Source: Novosphingopyxis sp965218915 | GTDB lineage: Bacteria > Pseudomonadota > Alphaproteobacteria > Sphingomonadales > Sphingomonadaceae | Direction: 5' to 3' | Assembly (NCBI RefSeq): GCF_965218915.1 | Contig: NZ_OZ244708.1 | Location: 1,860,001 to 1,924,000, forward strand | Length of the DNA: 64,000 nucleotides | Shown here: positions 25,926 to 34,159 of the stretch, piece after piece | How the letters are laid out: the number at the start of each line of letters is the position of its first letter | Numbering within the stretch: position 1 is the first letter of the stretch | Notes under the pieces: generated by a model | Told to the model about the DNA's origin: nothing | The model's input: only the letters and a program-made list of their open reading frames with translations | The model's database searches: none | Made by a program: the position numbers and the translations under genes

Positions 25926-26836
25926 TCTTCGCCCTTGTAGATGCCAACCAATTTCCCAAGCATTTCCAGCGCGTCCTGGCGGCTGCGTTGGAAGCTGTTG
26001 CGGCCGATGATCGAGCCGTTGCCGCCGCCGTCGCGAATGTCGCGCGCATCTTGGAACACCTGATCGGCGCCCTTTTTGGAGCCGCCCGAAAACACCACGA
26101 TGCGGCGCCCGTTGAAGCAGCTCTTCACGACATGGCCCACCCGGTCCGATTGCGCCGAGAAGTCCATGCCCTCGTAGCTCTTCTTCGCGTCCTCCTGCTC
26201 GATATGGTCGCCCGGCAGCTTGACCTTGATGATATGCGCGCCGGCCAGCGCCGCCATGTGCGCGGCATAGGCACCCACGTCGAGCGCCAGTTCACCGGAC
26301 TTCGGCAGGCTGCCGCCGCGCGGATAGGACCAGATCACGGTGGGAATACCCACGGCCGCGGCTTCGGCGCGCAGTTCGCGGATTTCCTCGACCATCTCGA
26401 AGAAATCGTCCGATCCGGGATAGATGGTGAAGCCGATCGCCGCGCAGCCAAGCCGCAGCGCATCGTCCACGCCCGCGGTGACCGCGCTGTCCCGGGCCGA
26501 AGCCCAGCTGTTGGCGTTGTTGCATTTCAGGATCGTGGGAATCTGCCCCGCGAAGGTATCCGCCCCGGCCTCGAGCGAACCCAGCGGCGCGGCATAGGCG
26601 TTCAGCCCGGCGTCGATCGCGAGTTGGTAGTGATAATGCGGGTCGTAGCCGTCCGGGTTCGGCGCGAAACTGCGCGCGGGGCCATGTTCGAACCCCTGAT
26701 CCACGGGAAGGATGATCATCTTGCCGGTTCCGCCCAGCCTGCCCTGCATCAGGATGCGGTAGAGGTTCGCCTTCACGCCGGGGCTGGCGGTCTCGTACTT
26801 GTCCAGGATCGCTTTGACTTCAGGCGTAATCGACAT
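25922..26836 (-). CDS. class I fructose-bisphosphate aldolase (DhnA/FbaB type)
   Basis: 304 aa. It belongs to the DeoC/LacD-like class I aldolases that form a Schiff base, shown by HIIKVKLPGD with the catalytic lysine and IVVFSGGSKKG phosphate loop. MIILPVDQGFEHGP is the family N-terminal signature. The ATG (MSITPEVKAILDKY) is preceded by AAGGGA. With pgk, gap and tkt upstream it completes a glycolytic/pentose phosphate run on the same strand. Confidence 0.93.
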   Translation of the reverse strand: MSITPEVKAILDKYETASPGVKANLYRILMQGRLGGTGKMIILPVDQGFEHGPARSFAPNPDGYDPHYHYQLAIDAGLNAYAAPLGSLEAGADTFAGQIPTILKCNNANSWASARDSAVTAGVDDALRLGCAAIGFTIYPGSDDFFEMVEEIRELRAEAAAVGIPTVIWSYPRGGSLPKSGELALDVGAYAAHMAALAGAHIIKVKLPGDHIEQEDAKKSYEGMDFSAQSDRVGHVVKSCFNGRRIVVFSGGSKKGADQVFQDARDIRDGGGNGSIIGRNSFQRSRQDALEMLGKLVGIYKGEE

Positions 26837-27172
26837 GCGTGGTCCCTTTTTGATCGTGCATTCCGATGCGGGGCCATAAGCAAGCCGTACGCGCAAGGCA
26901 ATCAGGGCCGCCCGTCGACCCACCTTTTCCCCGCCGAATTATCGGGGCCGGATCATCCTAAGGTGACACAAGTCACAGGGATGTCCCCGGGAAATTCGGT
27001 CCAGCCGTTTACATTGACGGCGGATGCGACGGTATTTCGCTGCGACAGATGAATGCTTTGCGATCATAGCGCAGGAACATATCAGAAACATCGCCTTTAG
27101 GACAGCGGTAAATGCGCCCCTGAGCCATGTGCTCCGACTGCGTTGGCAGGATCATGGGCGACCGCATCCCAC
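26837..27172. other. intergenic region between pgk and the aldolase gene, 336 bp
   Basis: No confident gene. A minus-strand frame at 27009-27155 could encode a 48-aa peptide (MILPTQSEHMAQGRIYRCPK onward) with two cysteines, but nothing supports its translation. The stretch near 26960 (AAGGTGACACAAGTCACAGG) contains the palindrome GTGACACAAGTCAC, which could be a regulator site upstream of the aldolase gene. No terminator with a T-run was seen. Confidence 0.4.
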
Positions 27173-28369
27173 TCAGCCGCGCAGCGCCGCCACGCCCGGC
27201 AGCTCCTTGCCTTCCATCCATTCGAGGAAAGCGCCGCCAGCGGTAGAAATATAGGAGAAGTCTTCGGTCACGCCCGCATGGGCAAGCGCCGCAACGGTAT
27301 CGCCGCCGCCCGCTACCGAGGTCAGCGATCCGTCCTGCGTCAGCGCGGCCGCGGTCCTCGCCAGCGCCACCGTGGCCTCATCGAACGGCGGCGTCTCGAA
27401 CGCGCCGAGCGGGCCGTTCCAGACGAGCGTGCGGCAGGTCTTGAGCACATCGCCCAGCGCTTCGGTCGCCGATGCGCCGAGATCGAGGATCATGTCATCG
27501 GCCGCCACTTCATGGACATTGATCGTGCGCGCGGGCGCCCCGGTCTTGAACTCCTTCGCCACCACGACGTCATAGGGCAGATGCACCGTACAGCCGGCCT
27601 TGTCGGCAGCGTCCATGATGCTCTCGGCGGTATCGGCGAGGTCATGTTCGCACAGCGATTTTCCCACGTCGACGCCGCGCGCCGCCAAAAAGGTGTTGGC
27701 CATGCCGCCGCCGATGATAAGGTGATCGACCTTGCCGACCAGATGCGTGAGCACGTCGAGCTTGGACGACACCTTGGCGCCGCCGACCACCGCAGCGACC
27801 GGATGCACCGGATTGTCGAGCGCCGCAGACAGCGCCTTGAGCTCCGCCTCCATCGCCCGGCCCGCATAGGACGGCAGCAGATGCGCCAGCCCCTCGGTGG
27901 TGGCATGGGCGCGGTGGGCCGCGGAGAAAGCATCGTTGACATAGATATCGGCATTGGCGGCGATCGCCTTGGCGAAATCCGCGTCATTGGCCTCCTCGCC
28001 GGGATAGAAGCGGCTGTTTTCCAGGATCGCCACCTCGCCCGCGCGCATGATGCCGAGCGACTGCGCGACGATATCGCCGGCGATCTCGGGCACGAACATG
28101 ATTTCCCGCCCAAGCACCTTCTCGACGTCGCCCACCACCATCGAGAGCGACAGCGTGGAGCTCTTCCGCCCCCCTGGGCGGCCGAAATGCGACAGCAGCA
28201 GCACCTTGGCGCCCTTCTGCGAGAGCTGATCCACGGTCGGCCGGAACGCCCGGATGCGGGTGTCGTCCGTCACCGCGCCGTCCTGCATCGGCACGTTCAG
28301 ATCCACGCGCACGAGGGCGACCTTGCCGGTGAGATCGCCGAGATCGTCGAGGGTTTTGAAATCGGTCAT
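27173..28369 (-). CDS. pgk: phosphoglycerate kinase
   Basis: 398 aa. It transfers the acyl phosphate of 1,3-bisphosphoglycerate to ADP in glycolysis, or the reverse. N-terminal RVDLNVPMQDG, LLLSHFGRP and the C-terminal GGGDTVAAL nucleotide-binding motif are intact. The ATG (MTDFKTLDDLGDLTGK) is clear. A palindromic repeat and a 19-bp tandem array lie in the 244-base gap from gap, so the two may be transcribed together but with a structured spacer. Confidence 0.97.
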   Translation of the reverse strand: MTDFKTLDDLGDLTGKVALVRVDLNVPMQDGAVTDDTRIRAFRPTVDQLSQKGAKVLLLSHFGRPGGRKSSTLSLSMVVGDVEKVLGREIMFVPEIAGDIVAQSLGIMRAGEVAILENSRFYPGEEANDADFAKAIAANADIYVNDAFSAAHRAHATTEGLAHLLPSYAGRAMEAELKALSAALDNPVHPVAAVVGGAKVSSKLDVLTHLVGKVDHLIIGGGMANTFLAARGVDVGKSLCEHDLADTAESIMDAADKAGCTVHLPYDVVVAKEFKTGAPARTINVHEVAADDMILDLGASATEALGDVLKTCRTLVWNGPLGAFETPPFDEATVALARTAAALTQDGSLTSVAGGGDTVAALAHAGVTEDFSYISTAGGAFLEWMEGKELPGVAALRG

Positions 28370-28445
28370 GGAAAACTCCGTTTGCGCGCGCCAAGGTCTT
28401 TGCGCACCGGTTCGACCCAGAATGCAAAAAATCCGATATCCGGTT

Positions 28446-28521
28446 CGTCATGCCAGCGAAAGCTGGCATCTCCGGTCATCAAGCGATGCCGCCGGAGACC
28501 CCAGCTTTCGCTGGGGTGACG
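28446..28521. repeat. two-hairpin palindromic repeat between gap and pgk
   Basis: The unit begins CGTCA and ends TGACG. Inside are two perfect hairpins: TGCCAGC-GAAA-GCTGGCA and CCCCAGC-TTTC-GCTGGGG. Each strand therefore carries a hairpin with a GAAA tetraloop. A second copy with the same arms lies at 44369-44444, with a different spacer. A related unit with other stems lies at 33480-33572. The type is common in sphingomonad intergenic DNA. Confidence 0.85.
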
Positions 28522-28565
28522 AGGGACCGCTGGGGTGACGAGGGACCGCTGGGGTGACGAGGGAC
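28509..28565. repeat. three tandem copies of a 19-bp unit
   Basis: CGCTGGGGTGACGAGGGAC is repeated exactly three times head to tail. The first copy is the right end of the palindromic repeat just before it, so the array grew from the repeat's edge, probably by slippage. It lies in the gap-pgk spacer. Confidence 0.9.
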
Positions 28566-28613
28566 GGTAGCATTTCACCACCGGCCACGCAGACCTGGCC
28601 TCTGCGCTATTTA

Positions 28614-29621
28614 TCAGAGCAGCCCCGCCATCACGCCCGCGGTATCGATCATGCGGTTGGAAAAGCCCCATTCATTGTCGTACCATGACACCACGCGCGC
28701 GAGCTTGCCCTCGATCACCGCGGTTTCCAGACTGTCGACCGTGGAACTGGCCGGCTGATGGTTGAAGTCGCTGCTGACCAGCGGCTTGTCGGTGAAATCT
28801 AGCACGCCCTTCATGGCGCCATCGGCCGCTTCCTTCAGTGCATCGTTCAGCTCTTCCACCGTCGTGTCGCGGCCCGGCGTGAAGACGAGATCGATCAGCG
28901 AGACGTTGGGCGTGGGCACGCGCACCGACGATCCGTCGAGCTTGCCGTTGAGTTCGGGCAGCACCAGCCCCACCGCGCGCGCCGCGCCGGTGGTGGTCGG
29001 GATGATGTTCTGCGCGCCGCCGCGCGCCCGGCGCAGGTCGCCGTGCATTTGGTCCAGCATGCGCTGATCGTTGGTGTAGCTGTGGATCGTGGTCATGAAG
29101 CCGCGTTCGATGCCGACGGTGTCGTTCATCACCTTGGCGACGGGGGCGAGGCAATTGGTGGTGCAGCTGGCGTTGGAGACGATCAGATCATCGGCGGTCA
29201 GGCTGTCCTGATTGACGCCGAACACGATCGTCTTGCTCACATTCTTGGCCGGGGCCGAGATCAGCACGCGCTTGGCGCCGGCGTTCAGATGGGGCTGGGC
29301 GGCTTCCTGGCTCTGGAAGAAACCGGTGCATTCCAGCACGATGTCGATACCCATTTCCTCGTGCGGCAGTTTGCCCGGATCGCGCTCCTGGGTCACCGCG
29401 ATGGTCTTGCCGTTCACCTTGATGCTGTCAGCGGTCGCCGACACGTCGCCGCGGAACCGGCCATGGGTCGAATCATACTGGAACAATAGCGCATTGGCCT
29501 CGGCATCGGCGAGATCGTTGATCGCGACCAGCTCCAGCCCGCAGTCGGGTCGCTCCAGGATCGCGCGCGCCACCAGGCGGCCGATGCGTCCGAAACCGTT
29601 GATCGCTACTTTGACTGCCAT
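28614..29621 (-). CDS. gap: type I glyceraldehyde-3-phosphate dehydrogenase
   Basis: 335 aa. It oxidises glyceraldehyde-3-phosphate to 1,3-bisphosphoglycerate. NAD-binding INGFGRIGR at the N-terminus and catalytic SNASCTTNCLAP with its cysteine are present. The start (MAVKVAINGFGRIG) is fixed by the family N-terminus. It is 25 bases downstream of tkt, likely co-transcribed. Confidence 0.97.
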   Translation of the reverse strand: MAVKVAINGFGRIGRLVARAILERPDCGLELVAINDLADAEANALLFQYDSTHGRFRGDVSATADSIKVNGKTIAVTQERDPGKLPHEEMGIDIVLECTGFFQSQEAAQPHLNAGAKRVLISAPAKNVSKTIVFGVNQDSLTADDLIVSNASCTTNCLAPVAKVMNDTVGIERGFMTTIHSYTNDQRMLDQMHGDLRRARGGAQNIIPTTTGAARAVGLVLPELNGKLDGSSVRVPTPNVSLIDLVFTPGRDTTVEELNDALKEAADGAMKGVLDFTDKPLVSSDFNHQPASSTVDSLETAVIEGKLARVVSWYDNEWGFSNRMIDTAGVMAGLL

Positions 29622-29646
29622 GGGTGATGCTCCTGCTAGATAATTT

Positions 29647-31626
29647 TCATTGGTCGAGCGCCGCCAGTATCCGCGGCGCAATGGCGTCGGCGGTAAAGCC
29701 GAATTTGTCGAACAGATCCGGAGCGGGGCCGGAGGCGCCGAACCGGTCGAGGCCGAAATTCAAGCCGTCGAGCATCGTATAACGCTCCCAGCCAAAGCTT
29801 GTACCCGCTTCGATCGATACACGCAGTATCTGGCCGGGCTGCAGATTGGGCAGAATATCGGCGCGATATTCCTCATCCTGCGCGTCGAACAACTGGGTGC
29901 AGGGCATCGACACCACGTCGGTGCCGACACCCTCGCCCTCGAGCTTTTCCGCCACTTCCAGCGCGAGATGCACTTCCGAGCCGGTGGCGATCAGGATGAT
30001 CCTGCGATCGGCTTCGGCGCCTTTCAACCGGTATCCGCCCTTCGCGCAGCCCGCTTCGGTAGCATCGGTCGCGACCGCCGGCAGGCCCTGGCGGCTGAGC
30101 GCCATCAGCGACGGCCCGCCCTTGTTCTGCAGCGCAAGCTGCCAGCACCAGGCCGTCTCCACCGCGTCGGCGGGGCGGAAGACGTGCAGGTTGGGCATCG
30201 CGCGCAGGCTCTGCAACTGTTCGACCGGCTGGTGGGTCGGTCCGTCCTCGCCCAGCCCGATGCTGTCATGCGTCATCACGTGGATCACGCGTGCCTGCTG
30301 CAACGCGCCGAGACGGATCGCCGGGCGGCTGTAATCGGAAAAGATCAGGAACGTCCCGCCATAGGGAATGACGCCGCCGTGCAGCGCCATGCCGTTCATC
30401 GCCGAGGCCATGCCGAACTCGCGGATGCCGTAATTGATGTAGCGGTTGCCATAATCGTCGGCGGACAGCGTGTCGATATCGCCGGTTCTGGTGTTGTTGG
30501 AGCCGGTCAGATCCGCGCTGCCACCGATGGTTTCGGGCAAGGCGCGGTTGATCGCCTCCAGCGCCCATTCGGACGCCTTGCGCGTCGCCGCCTTTTGCGG
30601 ATCCGCCATCAGGTTCTTGACGTGATCGGCCATCGAGAAACTCTTTGGCAGATCGCCCGCCATGCGCCGTTCGAAGTCGACGCGCTCCGGGTGATCGCCA
30701 AGCCGCTCGGTCCAGAGATTGCGCTGCTCTGTTCCCTGTCGGCCGATATCCTCCCAGGTCGATTTTATATCGACGGGAATCGCGAATGGGCCATGCTCCC
30801 AGCCCAGTTCCTTACGCGCCGCGGCCACCTCATCCTCGCCCAATGGATTTCCGTGAGTGGCCGAAGTGCCCTGCTTACCCGGCGCGCCGAAACCGATGGT
30901 GGTGCGGCAGGCGATCAGGCTGGGGCGCGGATCGTCCTTCGCCTCGGCCAGCGCGCGGTGGACGTCGTCATGATCGTGGCCGTCGCAGGAGACGACATGC
31001 CAGCCCGATGCGCGGTAGCGCGCGGGGATGTCCTCGCAGGTCGACAGGTCGGTCGGGCCGTCGATGGTGATGCGGTTGTCGTCCCACAGCACGTTGAGCC
31101 GCCCCAGTTCGAGATGCCCGGCAAGGCCCACCGCTTCATGATTGACGCCCTCCATCAGGCAGCCGTCGCCCGCGATCGCCCAGGTCCGGTGGTCGACCAG
31201 CGTGTCGCCGTAGACCGCGTTCAGATGCCGCTCGGCGATCGCCATGCCGACCGCCATCGCGAAGCCCTGGCCCAGCGGACCGGTGGTGCATTCGACCGCG
31301 TCGAGCAAAAAGTTTTCGGGGTGGCCGGCGCAGGGACTGCCGAGCTGGCGGAAATTCCTGATGTCCTGCAGCGTCGGCTTTTCATATCCGGTGAGGTGCA
31401 GCAGCGCATAGATGAGCATCGATCCGTGGCCGGCCGACAGCACGAACCGGTCGCGGTCCGCCCAATAGGGATCGGCGGCATCGAACTTCAGGAAATCCTT
31501 GAACAATACCGTCGCCGCGTCGGCCATGCCCATCGGCATGCCGGGATGGCCGCTATCGGCCGCCTGCACCGCATCCATCGAGAGCGCCCGGATGGCATCC
31601 GCCAGCTTGCGATTGGAAACGGCCAT
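29647..31626 (-). CDS. tkt: transketolase
   Basis: 659 aa, thiamine-diphosphate enzyme of the pentose phosphate pathway. It has SGHPGMPMGMADAATVLF, the TPP motif GDGCLMEGVNHEA with DDNRITIDGPTDLS, and the C-terminal GEDGPTHQPVEQLQSLR. The ATG (MAVSNRKLADAIRALS) is preceded by GGAGGAATT, a strong ribosome binding site. The longer open frame upstream runs antisense to the zapA genes and is not coding. It starts divergently from the zapA operon. Confidence 0.96.
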   Translation of the reverse strand: MAVSNRKLADAIRALSMDAVQAADSGHPGMPMGMADAATVLFKDFLKFDAADPYWADRDRFVLSAGHGSMLIYALLHLTGYEKPTLQDIRNFRQLGSPCAGHPENFLLDAVECTTGPLGQGFAMAVGMAIAERHLNAVYGDTLVDHRTWAIAGDGCLMEGVNHEAVGLAGHLELGRLNVLWDDNRITIDGPTDLSTCEDIPARYRASGWHVVSCDGHDHDDVHRALAEAKDDPRPSLIACRTTIGFGAPGKQGTSATHGNPLGEDEVAAARKELGWEHGPFAIPVDIKSTWEDIGRQGTEQRNLWTERLGDHPERVDFERRMAGDLPKSFSMADHVKNLMADPQKAATRKASEWALEAINRALPETIGGSADLTGSNNTRTGDIDTLSADDYGNRYINYGIREFGMASAMNGMALHGGVIPYGGTFLIFSDYSRPAIRLGALQQARVIHVMTHDSIGLGEDGPTHQPVEQLQSLRAMPNLHVFRPADAVETAWCWQLALQNKGGPSLMALSRQGLPAVATDATEAGCAKGGYRLKGAEADRRIILIATGSEVHLALEVAEKLEGEGVGTDVVSMPCTQLFDAQDEEYRADILPNLQPGQILRVSIEAGTSFGWERYTMLDGLNFGLDRFGASGPAPDLFDKFGFTADAIAPRILAALDQ

Positions 31627-31789
31627 AATTCCTCCGGGATCAATCGGTCGCCATCGGCTCGGCAAAGGCGAGTCGTGGTTTGCGGCCATCCTTTGGGAAC
31701 AAGCGCGGTTACCGTCAACCCGCCCTCGCCACCCGTTGGAGCGGCGGCGCATGGTTGACAGGCGGACGGGCGACGTAGCAGATGACGCC

Positions 31790-31978
31790 ATGACCGAGGA
31801 TCGCATCATCATGGCCATCGGACGCATCGAGCGCGCACTGGCGCGGATAGAAAGCAGCGGGGGAAACCGCACGCACTTTCCCGATTCCTCCGATCTGGCG
31901 CAGCGCCACGAAGCGCTGCGCGCCGAAACCCGCCGCGCGATCGGCGAGATCGACGATCTGCTGGACGGGCTGAACTGA
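31790..31978 (+). CDS. small coiled-coil protein upstream of zapA (ZauP-like by position)
   Basis: 62 aa (MTEDRIIMAIGRIERALARIES), predicted helices with a short polar break. The stop overlaps the zapA ATG as TGATG, so both are co-translated. In Caulobacter the gene just upstream of zapA encodes ZauP, a coiled-coil partner of ZapA. Position and coiled-coil nature fit a counterpart, but similarity was not tested. An in-frame ATG at 31752 would add 13 residues. Confidence 0.75.
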   Translation: MTEDRIIMAIGRIERALARIESSGGNRTHFPDSSDLAQRHEALRAETRRAIGEIDDLLDGLN

Positions 31979-32313
31979 TGGCGCAGGTCTCGATTGCGAT
32001 CGGCGGGCGCGACCATATGGTGAACTGCGCGGACGGCGAGGAAGAACGTATCCAATCGCTCGGCGCGCTGATCGATGAAAAGCTGCGTGACGGGATCGAC
32101 GCCGGAGCGATCAGCGAAACCCGCGCGTTGCTCTACGCCGCCTTGTTCCTGGCGGACGAGCTGAAGGACTTGCGCGAGCGTGCCGAGGCTCCGGAAGGCG
32201 GCGCCAACGAACAGAGCGGCGTCGACGAACAAAGCGTCAGGGCGCTCGAAAATCTGGCCGATCGGGTGGAAGCCTTTGCATCGCGCCTTGAGAAGGACGC
32301 GCCGAGCGCCTAG
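31978..32313 (+). CDS. zapA: cell division protein ZapA
   Basis: 111 aa. ZapA binds FtsZ and bundles protofilaments at the division site. The N-terminal domain (VSIAIGGRDHMVNCADGEEERIQSLGALIDEKL) matches ZapA, followed by a coiled coil carrying the ALLYAALFLADEL stretch. The last 40 residues are less conserved. It is coupled to the small gene upstream and followed by 6S RNA, a known neighbour order. Confidence 0.92.
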   Translation: MAQVSIAIGGRDHMVNCADGEEERIQSLGALIDEKLRDGIDAGAISETRALLYAALFLADELKDLRERAEAPEGGANEQSGVDEQSVRALENLADRVEAFASRLEKDAPSA

Positions 32314-32329
32314 ATTCGCTGGTGGCGGG

Positions 32330-32480
32330 ACTGCCCGGCACGAGCTCGAGAGAATATCCCTGAGGCGATACAACACCAAAGGGAGCTATCCCTGGCGAGA
32401 CCCTGGTTTCGCACATATGGCGCCCACCTGACGTTACTGGCGTCAGAGGATATTCCAGCAACCGACCCATGGTGGTTCCG
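32330..32480 (+). ncRNA. ssrS: 6S RNA (RNA polymerase sigma-70 regulator), approximate ends
   Basis: The spacer between zapA and the folate cyclo-ligase gene is the standard location of ssrS. The closing stem pairs GAATATCC (32352-32359) with GGATATTC (32448-32455). Next to it, CTGAGGC and GCGTCAG form the two sides flanking the central bubble. Inside lies CCAAAGGGAGCTATCCCTGG, which folds as a hairpin, and CGCCCACCTGACG. The long stem-bubble-stem shape mimics an open promoter. Exact 5' and 3' ends are not visible. Confidence 0.7.
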
Positions 32481-32514
32481 CTACATGCCCGCCTGTGCCA
32501 AGAGGCGCAGCGAG

Positions 32515-33090
32515 ATGATGGGCAAACCGACATTGCGAAGAATGCTGCGGGCCGCGCGCCGGGACTATTGCGCCGCCATGGCAGAGGCGGATCGGCGGCG
32601 CGCATTCAGCGTCATGCCGAGTGTGATGATGCCGCTGTTCGCGGCCAGGCCGACGGTGGCGGGCTATGTCTCCGTGGGCGACGAATGCGATCCTGCGGCG
32701 TTGCTCGGCCATGCGCATGAGATGGGCTGCGAGATCGCCCTGCCCTGGTTCGAAGGCCGCGCCGCGCCGATGCAGTTCAGGCGCTGGGTCCCTGGCGAAC
32801 CGCTCGCGCCCGCACCCTTTGGCGGCGGACAGCCGAGCGGCGACGCGGCCCTGGCGAAACCGTCGCTGTTGCTGTTGCCGCTGATCGGCTTCGATCGGCT
32901 GGGCAACCGGCTGGGTCAGGGCGGCGGCCATTATGACCGGGCGCTGGAACGGCATCCGGCCTCCGTCACAATCGGCCTCGGCTGGTCGGTACAGGGGTTA
33001 GAGCGCGTGCCCGCCGAAACCTGGGACGTTCCGCTCACCCACATCCTCACCGAACGCGAATGGATCACACCGATGAAAGCCGCCCCATGA
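32515..33090 (+). CDS. 5-formyltetrahydrofolate cyclo-ligase
   Basis: 191 aa from the ATG given (MMGKPTLRRMLRAARRDY). It converts 5-formyl-THF to 5,10-methenyl-THF using ATP. The C-terminal signature LLLPLIGFDRLGNRLGQGGGHYDRAL is the family hallmark, with KPTLRRMLRAARRDY binding ATP. An in-frame start at 32485 would run into the 6S RNA, so the later ATG is preferred. Its stop overlaps the DUF2842 gene as ATGA. In many proteobacteria this gene (ygfA/fau) follows 6S RNA. Confidence 0.92.
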   Translation: MMGKPTLRRMLRAARRDYCAAMAEADRRRAFSVMPSVMMPLFAARPTVAGYVSVGDECDPAALLGHAHEMGCEIALPWFEGRAAPMQFRRWVPGEPLAPAPFGGGQPSGDAALAKPSLLLLPLIGFDRLGNRLGQGGGHYDRALERHPASVTIGLGWSVQGLERVPAETWDVPLTHILTEREWITPMKAAP

Positions 33091-33296
33091 CCCCGCCCGA
33101 ACAGCCGAGCTGGCGCAAGCCGGTGGGGGTTCTGCTGATCCTGGCATTCATCGCCCTCTGGGCGGCGTTGGTGCTGTCCCAGGTCGAGCGGATTTTGGCG
33201 CTGCCATGGTATGCGCAGACCATCGTCTACCTGTTTCTGGGGATCGTCTGGATCCTGCCGCTCGGCCCGCTCCTCAAATGGATGGAAACCGGAAAA

Positions 33297-33308
<12 letters not shown>
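33087..33308 (+). CDS. DUF2842 family membrane protein
   Basis: 73 aa with two membrane helices (KPVGVLLILAFIALWAALVLS and YAQTIVYLFLGIVWILPLGPLL) and the family end LLKWMETGKW. Function unknown. The ATG overlaps the cyclo-ligase stop by 4 bases. Its last three codons and stop (TGG CGC GAG TGA, 33297-33308) are at the same time the complement of the 3' end of tRNA-Asp on the other strand. Confidence 0.87.
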
Positions 33309-33373
<65 letters not shown>

Positions 33374-33479
33374 TGAAGCGGTGGAGCAGCGCAACTAGGC
33401 AAGGCTCGTTTGACTGTCAACCGAAAGCGCGCGGGGAACGGCGCGGGGCCGATATTTTGCCGCCCGCCCCCAAATCTTC

Positions 33480-33572
33480 CGTCGCCCCGGACGTGATCCG
33501 GGGCCCAGCTTTCCACTCAGACGTTGAGCCAGGGCAGAAAGAGCTGGATCCCGGGTCAAGCCCGGGATGACG
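33480..33572. repeat. palindromic repeat, CGTC...GACG family, variant stems
   Basis: Begins CGTCG and ends ATGACG. It contains hairpins CCCCGGA-CGTGA-TCCGGGG (33486-33504) and CCCGGG-TCAAG-CCCGGG near 33550-33567. Architecture matches the units at 28446 and 44369, but the stem sequences differ. It occupies most of the 279-base gap between tRNA-Asp and the next gene; nothing else is seen there. Confidence 0.75.
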
Positions 33573-33652
33573 GAGCTGCGGAGGTAAGCATTGGAGGCGC
33601 CGCCGATGGTTTACCGGATGTTGACGGCTGCGCGGCTACAGCGCCTTTCGTG

Positions 33653-34141
33653 ATGCAACGCGCTCTTACCTGCCGCCTCACCGGCGACACTGCCGCCCTC
33701 CTGGCCCGTATCATCGTGCTGGTCGCGCTCATCCTGGTGCCCGCAACCGCCCGCGCCAAGAGCGCCGCAGCGGTGGGCAGCGACGTCTATGTCGAGCAGT
33801 CCGAGTTGCGCACCGACGGCAGCCGCCAGATTCGGCTGGAACCTGCCGCGACACCGCGCACCGGAGACAGCCTGGTCTTTCGCCTGCGCTACACCCCGAC
33901 CGCCGCCGCCGGTCGCACGATGCTCACCAGCGCCGTGCCGGACAGCGTCAGCTTCATCGGCGGCGGCGATCTCGTTTCGGTCGATGGCGGGCGTCACTGG
34001 GGCCGGCTCGACGAACTCAGTGTACGCGATGCCGAGGGCCGCGCACGCCGTGCCCTGCCAGAAGACGTCACCCATGTGCGCTGGATCGTCGGCGAGACCC
34101 GGCAGAGGCCGAACCTGCTGTTTCGCGGCCGCGTGCGCTAG
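33653..34141 (+). CDS. secreted protein with DUF11-like domain
   Basis: 162 aa. A signal peptide-like N-terminus (LLARIIVLVALILVPATARA) precedes a beta-rich domain. The stretch AVPDSVSFIGGGDLVSVDGGRHWG followed by DVTHVRWIVGE resembles the conserved-repeat (DUF11-like) surface proteins of sphingomonads. Function unknown. The start (ATG, MQRALTCRLTG) is chosen because the upstream frame is repeat sequence; a GTG one codon earlier is equally possible. It converges with the E2 gene. Confidence 0.68.
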   Translation: MQRALTCRLTGDTAALLARIIVLVALILVPATARAKSAAAVGSDVYVEQSELRTDGSRQIRLEPAATPRTGDSLVFRLRYTPTAAAGRTMLTSAVPDSVSFIGGGDLVSVDGGRHWGRLDELSVRDAEGRARRALPEDVTHVRWIVGETRQRPNLLFRGRVR

Positions 34142-34159
34142 GCCTCCAGCCCCCGCTCC

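Noticed and set aside
31499..31789. N-terminal extension of the small gene upstream of zapA
   Set aside because: The open frame continues into the antisense of transketolase; residues there are the mirror of tkt and not conserved-looking.
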